From assembly GCF_014201905.1 (NCBI RefSeq), contig NZ_JACHFM010000001.1:496001-560000 (forward strand): DNA of 64,000 bases. Direction: 5' to 3'. The notes below the pieces were generated by a model that ran no database searches, had not been told where the DNA came from, and worked only from the letters and a program-made list of their open reading frames with translations. Positions 58,879-64,000 of the stretch are shown here, in pieces. Numbering within the stretch: position 1 is the stretch's first letter; each line of letters begins with the position of its first letter. Origin of the DNA: Amaricoccus macauensis (GTDB lineage Bacteria > Pseudomonadota > Alphaproteobacteria > Rhodobacterales > Rhodobacteraceae). A program made the translations under genes and the position numbers.

Positions 58879-60114
58879 TTGTTCCGGATCCCCCTCGCGA
58901 CGTTGACGCTCGCCTTCGTGGTCGGCGGCTGCGCCGGTGCGAATCCGCCCCAGACCGAAAGCGCGCCGCCATCCCGGTCGATTGCGAGCCCGCAGCCGGA
59001 AAGCTTCATCACCTGGCGCGAGAGCTTTCGCCCCAAGGCGATGGCCGCCGGCATCACGCCGGGCGTCTTCAATGCCGCTTTCACCGGAGTCGGGGTCAAT
59101 GCCGACGTGGTGCGCCTCGACGGCAGGCAGGCCGAGTTCACCAAGCCGATCTGGGAGTATCTCGACAGCGCCGCCTCGCCCACGCGCATCGAGACCGGAC
59201 AGGCGCAGCGCGCGGCCCTGAAGCCGACGCTCGACGCCATCGAGGCACGTTACGGCGTCGACCAGCAGGTCGTCCTCGCGGTCTGGGGGATGGAGTCGAA
59301 CTTCGGCAAGAACCGCGGCTCGATCCCGGTCATCGAGAGCCTTGCCACCCTCGCCTACGACGGCCGGCGCCAGAGCTTCGCCGAGGAACAGCTGATCGGC
59401 GCGCTGCGCATCCTGCAGTCGGGGGACGTGGATCCGAGGCACATGACCGGCTCCTGGGCGGGCGCCATGGGCCATACGCAGTTCATCCCCACGAGCTACC
59501 TGAGCTACGCGCAGGATTTTGGCGGCGACGGCCACCGCGACGTCTGGTCCGACGATCCGACCGACGCCCTCGCCTCGACGGCGAACTATCTCGCACGCGC
59601 CGGTTGGGTCCACGGCCAGCCCTGGGGCATGGAGGTGCGCGTGCCGTCAGGCTTCAACTATGGCAGCGCCGATGCCGCGAACATCCACCCGACATCGGAC
59701 TGGAGCGCGCGCGGCGTCACCCGGCTGAGCGGCGCGCCCTTGCCCGAGTACGGCCCCATGGCGATCATCGCCCCGGCCGGCGCGCGGGGGCCGGCCTTTG
59801 CCGTCTACCGCAACTTCGCGGTCATCAAGCGCTACAACAACGCCACCTCCTACGCGATGGGGGTCGGACACCTGGGCGACCGGATCATGGGAGCGGGGCC
59901 GTTTCAGGGCACCTGGCCGCGCGGTGACCGGGAGCTGTCGCGCAGCGAGAAGATCGAGTTGCAGAAAGAGCTGATGGCGCGCGGCTATGCCACCGGCGAG
60001 GCTGATGGCGTCATCGGCCCCGACACCACGACGGCGATCCGCGCCTACCAGCGCAGCGTCGGCATGGTACCGGACGGCTACGCCAGCGCGGCGCTCCTGC
60101 AGAAGCTGCGCTGA
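58879..60114 (+). CDS. Lytic murein transglycosylase (MltB family) lipoprotein
   Basis: A 411-residue protein with a lipoprotein signal (ATLTLAFVVGGC, lipid-attached C18), an SLT_2/MltB catalytic domain with E139 in WGMESNFG, and a C-terminal peptidoglycan-binding domain (LQKELMARGYATGEADGVIGP) near 350-410. It cleaves glycan strands in the periplasm, attached to the outer membrane. The start codon is TTG at 58879, supported by AGGAG at 58867-58871; no ATG fits the signal peptide. Confidence 0.9.
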   Translation: MFRIPLATLTLAFVVGGCAGANPPQTESAPPSRSIASPQPESFITWRESFRPKAMAAGITPGVFNAAFTGVGVNADVVRLDGRQAEFTKPIWEYLDSAASPTRIETGQAQRAALKPTLDAIEARYGVDQQVVLAVWGMESNFGKNRGSIPVIESLATLAYDGRRQSFAEEQLIGALRILQSGDVDPRHMTGSWAGAMGHTQFIPTSYLSYAQDFGGDGHRDVWSDDPTDALASTANYLARAGWVHGQPWGMEVRVPSGFNYGSADAANIHPTSDWSARGVTRLSGAPLPEYGPMAIIAPAGARGPAFAVYRNFAVIKRYNNATSYAMGVGHLGDRIMGAGPFQGTWPRGDRELSRSEKIELQKELMARGYATGEADGVIGPDTTTAIRAYQRSVGMVPDGYASAALLQKLR

Positions 60115-60222
60115 GGCGGGGACGGCGGAGGACCGCCAGCATCATGGGCGGCGTGCCGGGCGGCCTTTCCCCCGGCCGCGCCCGGCTCTAGCCTCACATC
60201 CCTCTCAGGAGGAGTCGCGACG

Positions 60223-60945
60223 ATGGCCGACCGCCCGCCCCGCCTCGCCGTACTGATCGACGCGGACAACACGTCGCCGAAAGTGGCTGACGCGCTTTTC
60301 GAGGAGGTGGCGAAGATCGGCGAGGCGAGCCTGCGCCGGATTTACGGCGACTTCTCGAAGGGTCAGCAGGCGGGCTGGGAACGGGTGCTCGCCCGCCACG
60401 CCATCCTGCCCACCCAGCAGTTTGCCTATACGACCGGCAAGAACTCGACCGACATCACCCTCGTCATCGACGCCATGGACCTGCTGCATTCCGGCCGGTT
60501 CGAGGGCTTTTGCCTCGTGTCCTCGGACAGCGACTTCACCCGGCTGGCGGCGCGGGTGCGCGAACAGGGAATCGACGTCTTCGGCATCGGCCGGCAGACG
60601 ACGCCCGAGAGCTTCCGGCAGGCCTGCACCCGGTTCATCTTCACGGAAAACCTCGTGCGCGGCCCCGGCGGCGAGCCCGAGGCCTCCGCGGTGCAGCGGC
60701 CCGCCGGGGAGGCGGCCGTCCTCATCGAACGGGCGCTCGAGCAGATGGAGGAGGACGCCGATGGCTGGTATCAGCTCGGCGCCGTCGGTCAGCGCCTGCA
60801 GAACCTGTCGCCGGAGTTCGACACCCGCACCTTCGGGCAGGGCAAGCTTTCGGGGCTCGTCGAGGCCACCGGGCGCTTCGAGATCAGCCGAGAGGGCGCG
60901 CATGTCCGCCTGCGGCCACGGCAGAGACGCACCGGCAGAAGCTGA
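60223..60945 (+). CDS. NYN-domain protein with C-terminal OST-HTH/LOTUS
   Basis: A 240-residue protein. The NYN/PIN-like nuclease domain has the conserved acidic residues D13, D15 (LIDADN) and the later FCLVSSDSDFTRLAARV. The C-terminal 70 residues match an OST-HTH/LOTUS RNA-binding fold (DADGWYQLGAVGQRLQNLSPEFDTRTFG). Such proteins are proposed RNases that act on structured or modified RNA. AGGAGGAG at 60207-60214 precedes ATG 60223. Function is inferred from domains. Confidence 0.85.
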   Translation: MADRPPRLAVLIDADNTSPKVADALFEEVAKIGEASLRRIYGDFSKGQQAGWERVLARHAILPTQQFAYTTGKNSTDITLVIDAMDLLHSGRFEGFCLVSSDSDFTRLAARVREQGIDVFGIGRQTTPESFRQACTRFIFTENLVRGPGGEPEASAVQRPAGEAAVLIERALEQMEEDADGWYQLGAVGQRLQNLSPEFDTRTFGQGKLSGLVEATGRFEISREGAHVRLRPRQRRTGRS

Positions 60946-60982
60946 AGGCTGAAGGCGGAAGGCAAAAGGCGGAAGGCAGGGC
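60946..60982 (+). repeat. Purine-rich imperfect tandem repeat
   Basis: Repeats of GAAGGC(G/T) follow the NYN stop codon (GAAGGCTGAAGGCGGAAGGC, then AAAAGGCGGAAGGC). They are short and imperfect and contain no coding frame. Confidence 0.6.
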
Positions 60983-61052
60983 CTTTCAGGGGCTTGCGAC
61001 GAGCGGTCAAGGTGGTTTTCCTGCCGCGGCCCCGGCGGCAACGGAGTGATGA

Positions 61053-62054
61053 GTGGAACAACTGGCGGGACGGGTGGCGGGTCGGCTGCGGGCGGCGTTG
61101 GGCGATGCGGTGGTGGCGACGCTCGCCTCCGCCGTCGCCTGGGAGCTGTCGAAGATCCTGTTCGGTCATCCGCACCCGGTCTTCGCCGCGGTCACCGCGA
61201 TCGTCTGCCTTGCCCCCGGCCTGCCGAGCCACGCGCGGCAGGCGGTCGGCGTCTTCACTGGCGTGGTGACCGGCGTCCTCGTCGGCGGGCTGGCGCTCTA
61301 CCTGCCTGACACCATCCCGACGCTCAGGGTCGCCGCGGCGACCTTTGGAGCGATCATGATCGCCACCGCCTATGGCCAGCCGCCGGTGGTGCCGATCCAG
61401 GCCGGTGTTTCCGCGGTCCTCGTGCTCGCGCTGGGGGCGGAGTACGCCGGCACGGTGCGGCTGCTCGATGTGGCCTGCGGCGCCGGCGTCGGACTGCTCT
61501 TCAGTCAGGTCCTGTTCACGCCCGATCCGGTCAAGCAGCTTCGGGCCGGCGAGCGGGCCTTGCTCGGTGCCATTGACGCGGCCTTCGGGCAGGCCGCGGC
61601 GGCGGTGGCGGCGGACGATCAGGCCAAGGCGCAGGCGGCGCTGCGGCGGTTCTCCGACGCGCACGCCGCCCTCGCCGGCCTCTCCATCAGCATCGACAAC
61701 GCCCGGGTCGCGGCCACCTGGTCGGTTCGCGGACGCCTGAAACGTCGGGATCTGCGCGTCGTTGCCGGCCGCGTCGCGCGGCGATCGACGCGGGCCTATG
61801 CGGCGGCACTGCTCTTCGGCTCGGCCCTCGCCACGGCGATGCAGCGCCGGCCCGGGGCCTGTCCGAAGATGGTCGCGCCGGGGATTGCCGCCGCGATCCG
61901 CCTTTGTGATCTGGACGTGCCCATCGGAATCGTTCCGGTCCTGCCGCTCGCGGGGGTGGACGATGACTGGCGCCGCGTCCTCGTGCGGCTCTCGGAGTCG
62001 ATGGAATCGATCCGCGAATTTCGCAAGGCCACGCTGCCCGATCGCGTTTCGTGA
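61053..62054 (+). CDS. FUSC-family (aromatic acid exporter-like) membrane protein
   Basis: A 333-residue protein with about five to six hydrophobic helices in the first 160 residues (WELSKILFGHPHPVFAAVTAIVCLAP, then GVVTGVLVGGLALYLP) and a cytoplasmic helical second half. This is the single-module FUSC/ArAE_1 pattern. The GTG start at 61053 follows ACGGAG. Family members export aromatic acids or similar; the substrate is unknown. It is probably expressed apart from the NYN gene, separated by a 107-bp repeat-containing gap. Confidence 0.8.
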   Translation: MEQLAGRVAGRLRAALGDAVVATLASAVAWELSKILFGHPHPVFAAVTAIVCLAPGLPSHARQAVGVFTGVVTGVLVGGLALYLPDTIPTLRVAAATFGAIMIATAYGQPPVVPIQAGVSAVLVLALGAEYAGTVRLLDVACGAGVGLLFSQVLFTPDPVKQLRAGERALLGAIDAAFGQAAAAVAADDQAKAQAALRRFSDAHAALAGLSISIDNARVAATWSVRGRLKRRDLRVVAGRVARRSTRAYAAALLFGSALATAMQRRPGACPKMVAPGIAAAIRLCDLDVPIGIVPVLPLAGVDDDWRRVLVRLSESMESIREFRKATLPDRVS

Positions 62055-62139
62055 TGGCCGACCGCACCGATTGTGCTTTGACGTCAGTCGATGGTGAGCG
62101 CAGCATCACCATCCATTTCCGCGTGCGAGTCCTTCGACA

Positions 62140-63393
62140 ATGTCCTTTCCAAAGACCGCTGCCGCGCCCCGCCTCCTGACCCCGCTCCTCGTGGCGAGCT
62201 GCATCATTCTGCTCGTCGGGTTCGGCGTCCGGGCGAGCTTCGGGGTGTTCCAGCTGCCGATCCGGGACGCCTTCGGGTGGCCGAGGGCGGATTTCTCGCT
62301 GGCGATCGCCATCCAGAACCTCGCCTGGGGCATCGGCCAGCCGATCTTCAGCGCCATCGCCGAACGCTTCGGAGACCGGCGGGCCATCGCGCTCGGCGTG
62401 CTGTTCTACGCGGCCGGTCTCGTGCTCTCGGCGAACGCGGTGACGCCGGAGGGCCACCAGCTTCTCAACATCCTGATCGGCTTCGGTGTCGCGGGCACCG
62501 GTTTTGGCGTCATTCTCGCGATCGTCGGCCGCGCCGCCACGCCGGAGCGGCGCTCGCTCACCCTCGGCATCGCCACGGCCGCCGGCTCCGCCGGTCAGGT
62601 GGTCGGCCCGCCGCTCGCCGAGGCGCTGCTCGGTGTCATGCCGTGGAACCACGTCTTCCTGGTCTTCGCGCTGCTCATCATCGCGGTCCTCGTGCTGCTG
62701 CCGTTCATCTCGGGCCCGACCCGCGCGCCGGTGCAGACCAGTGACGAGGGGATGGGTGTGATCGTCGGCCGCGCGATCCGCGATCCGTCGTTCATCCTGC
62801 TCTTCCTCGGGTTCTTCTCCTGCGGCTACCAGCTCGGCTTCATCACCGCGCACTTCCCGGCGTTCGTGACCGAGGTCTGCTCGCCGATCCCGGCGAACGG
62901 CGTGCTCGCGGCACTCGGCATCACCACCACCTCGGCGCTCGGGGCGGTGGCGATCGCGGTTATCGGCATGGCGAACATCGCGGGCACACTCACCGCCGGT
63001 GCGCTGGGCGCGCGCTATCGCAAGAAGTACCTGCTCGCGCAGATTTATCTTGCCCGCACCATCATCGCGTCCGCGTTCATCCTCGCGCCGATGACGCCGG
63101 GAAGCGTGCTGCTCTTCTCCGCGCTGATGGGGGCGCTCTGGCTTGCCACGGTGCCGCTGACCTCCGGCATCGTCGCCGAGATCTGGGGCATCCGCTACAT
63201 GGGCACGCTCTACGGGCTGGTGTTTCTCAGCCACCAGATCGGCGGCTTTCTCGGAGTCTGGCTCGGCGGCAGGCTTTACGACATCTACGGCAGCTACACG
63301 CTGGTCTGGTGGATCGGCATCGGTGTCGGCGCGTTCTCGGTGCTCGTGCACCTGCCGATCCGTGAACGACCGGCGGGGCTCCAGCCGGCCTGA
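62140..63393 (+). CDS. MFS transporter (monocarboxylate/OFA-like)
   Basis: A 417-residue major-facilitator protein with twelve predicted helices. Helix 1 carries GFGVRASFGVFQLPIRDAFGW, loop 2-3 the MFS motif AERFGDRRAIALG, and loop 8-9 GALGARYRKKYLL. The pattern resembles monocarboxylate (MCT) and oxalate/formate exchangers. ATG 62140 lies 86 bp after the FUSC gene. The substrate cannot be predicted. Confidence 0.85.
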   Translation: MSFPKTAAAPRLLTPLLVASCIILLVGFGVRASFGVFQLPIRDAFGWPRADFSLAIAIQNLAWGIGQPIFSAIAERFGDRRAIALGVLFYAAGLVLSANAVTPEGHQLLNILIGFGVAGTGFGVILAIVGRAATPERRSLTLGIATAAGSAGQVVGPPLAEALLGVMPWNHVFLVFALLIIAVLVLLPFISGPTRAPVQTSDEGMGVIVGRAIRDPSFILLFLGFFSCGYQLGFITAHFPAFVTEVCSPIPANGVLAALGITTTSALGAVAIAVIGMANIAGTLTAGALGARYRKKYLLAQIYLARTIIASAFILAPMTPGSVLLFSALMGALWLATVPLTSGIVAEIWGIRYMGTLYGLVFLSHQIGGFLGVWLGGRLYDIYGSYTLVWWIGIGVGAFSVLVHLPIRERPAGLQPA

Positions 63394-63491
63394 CGCCTCA
63401 GGGCCACACAACGGCGGCGCTCACGGCTTCAGGGGTTGCCGCGTTGGCGCGGGCAGGCGAGGTTCAGGGGGCTCACCTGCCGGAGACCCCA

Positions 63492-64000
63492 ATGGATCTG
63501 CTTCCCCACGGCTGGTTGCTCATCGCGCTGCATGTGATGGCACAGCTCGTCTTCATCGCGCGCGCCATCCTCTGGCCGCACCGCGAGCCGGCGGCGCGGA
63601 TGGCCTGGATCACCGTGATCATGGTGACCTCGGTCGTCGGGATGCTGGCCTACGTGCTGTTCGGCGAGCCGAACATAGGCCGGCGGCGTCTCGCCCGGCT
63701 GGAAGAAGCGGATGACAAGCTGCCGCCGCCCGACGAGGTCGGATGCGAAAAGCGCCTCGTGCTGCCCGAGCGGCCGGCGGTGCTGTTCCGGGTCGGCACC
63801 TCGATCAGCGGCTTCGAGCCGGTTCCGGGCAACCGGGCGCAGCTCATGGCGAGTTCGGACGCCGGGATAGACCAGATGGTTGCCGACATCGACGCCGCGC
63901 GCGAGACCGTGCACCTTCTCTTCTACATCTGGCTGCCCGACAACAACGGCCGGAAGGTTGCCGAGGCCGTGATGCGGGCGGCGGCGCGCGGTGTCACCTG
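63492..64000 (+). CDS. cls: Cardiolipin synthase, N-terminal part
   Basis: The first 169 codons of a cardiolipin synthase, cut by the window end. Two hydrophobic helices (ALHVMAQLVFIARAILWP and ITVIMVTSVVGMLAYVLFG) are followed by GEPNIGRRR and the start of the first phospholipase-D domain (HLLFYIWLPDNNGRKVAEAV). The HKD motifs lie beyond the window. The enzyme condenses two phosphatidylglycerols in the inner membrane. ATG 63492 follows a weak CGGAGA. Confidence 0.85.
   Translation, partial: MDLLPHGWLLIALHVMAQLVFIARAILWPHREPAARMAWITVIMVTSVVGMLAYVLFGEPNIGRRRLARLEEADDKLPPPDEVGCEKRLVLPERPAVLFRVGTSISGFEPVPGNRAQLMASSDAGIDQMVADIDAARETVHLLFYIWLPDNNGRKVAEAVMRAAARGVT

Overview
The window is high-GC DNA (roughly two thirds G+C by eye) from an alphaproteobacterium, most likely a member of the Rhodobacterales. 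Supporting signs are the gene families present: class I PHB synthase plus a thiolase, a pcm-tolC-PopZ-like (DUF2497) cluster, DgcN/DgcA, several CUT1-type sugar ABC importers, and many GTG starts with 4-nt ATGA overlaps. Species cannot be named from the sequence.

Layout. 1-1864: 3' end of rlmB, a strong terminator that may end a small RNA, a CoA-binding protein and a DMT exporter. 1877-10766: a sulfatase/ABC island, with a five-gene minus-strand operon (binding protein, two permeases, ATPase, sulfatase) divergent from a GntR regulator and a second sulfatase. 10998-13256: thiolase and a glutathionyl-hydroquinone reductase. 13412-17205: dgcN, dgcA, a D-amino-acid transaminase and glutaminase, a coherent D-glutamate/glutamine operon. 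17210-22351: GlsB-like membrane protein, tRNA-Gly(CCC), a possible structured RNA, Ppx/GppA, PopZ-like protein, TolC and Pcm.

22521-32877 is the highlight: a 10.3-kb integrated element between 44-bp direct repeats in tRNA-Cys(GCA). It carries a tyrosine integrase, an AlpA-like protein, a repressor with three operator copies, replication-type genes and a complete HK97-type head module (TerL, HNH, major capsid protein, protease, adaptor, portal), but no tail, lysis or recognised small-terminase genes. This is the profile of a capsid-forming phage satellite (cf-PICI-like). The element also carries its own promoter and 5' half for tRNA-Cys, so the tRNA is rebuilt from its 5' side, while the host's original tRNA promoter now points into the element.

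32934-41002: RTX protein, SDR dehydrogenase, small HNH protein, a TIGR03862-type flavoprotein, PhaC, a small lipoprotein, and a membrane protein flanked by two tiny membrane peptides. 41003-54486: a glycan-use locus with LacI divergent from a CUT1 ABC operon, then GH2 beta-mannosidase, sugar epimerase-like protein, Gfo/Idh/MocA dehydrogenase and aldo/keto reductase, followed by a VOC protein and a GH43 enzyme. Two near-identical operator palindromes exactly 210 bp apart flank the LacI divergent promoter. 54579-58744: NarL-type response regulator, FIST sensor and hybrid histidine kinase. 58879-64000: lytic transglycosylase, NYN/LOTUS protein, FUSC and MFS membrane proteins, and the start of a cardiolipin synthase.
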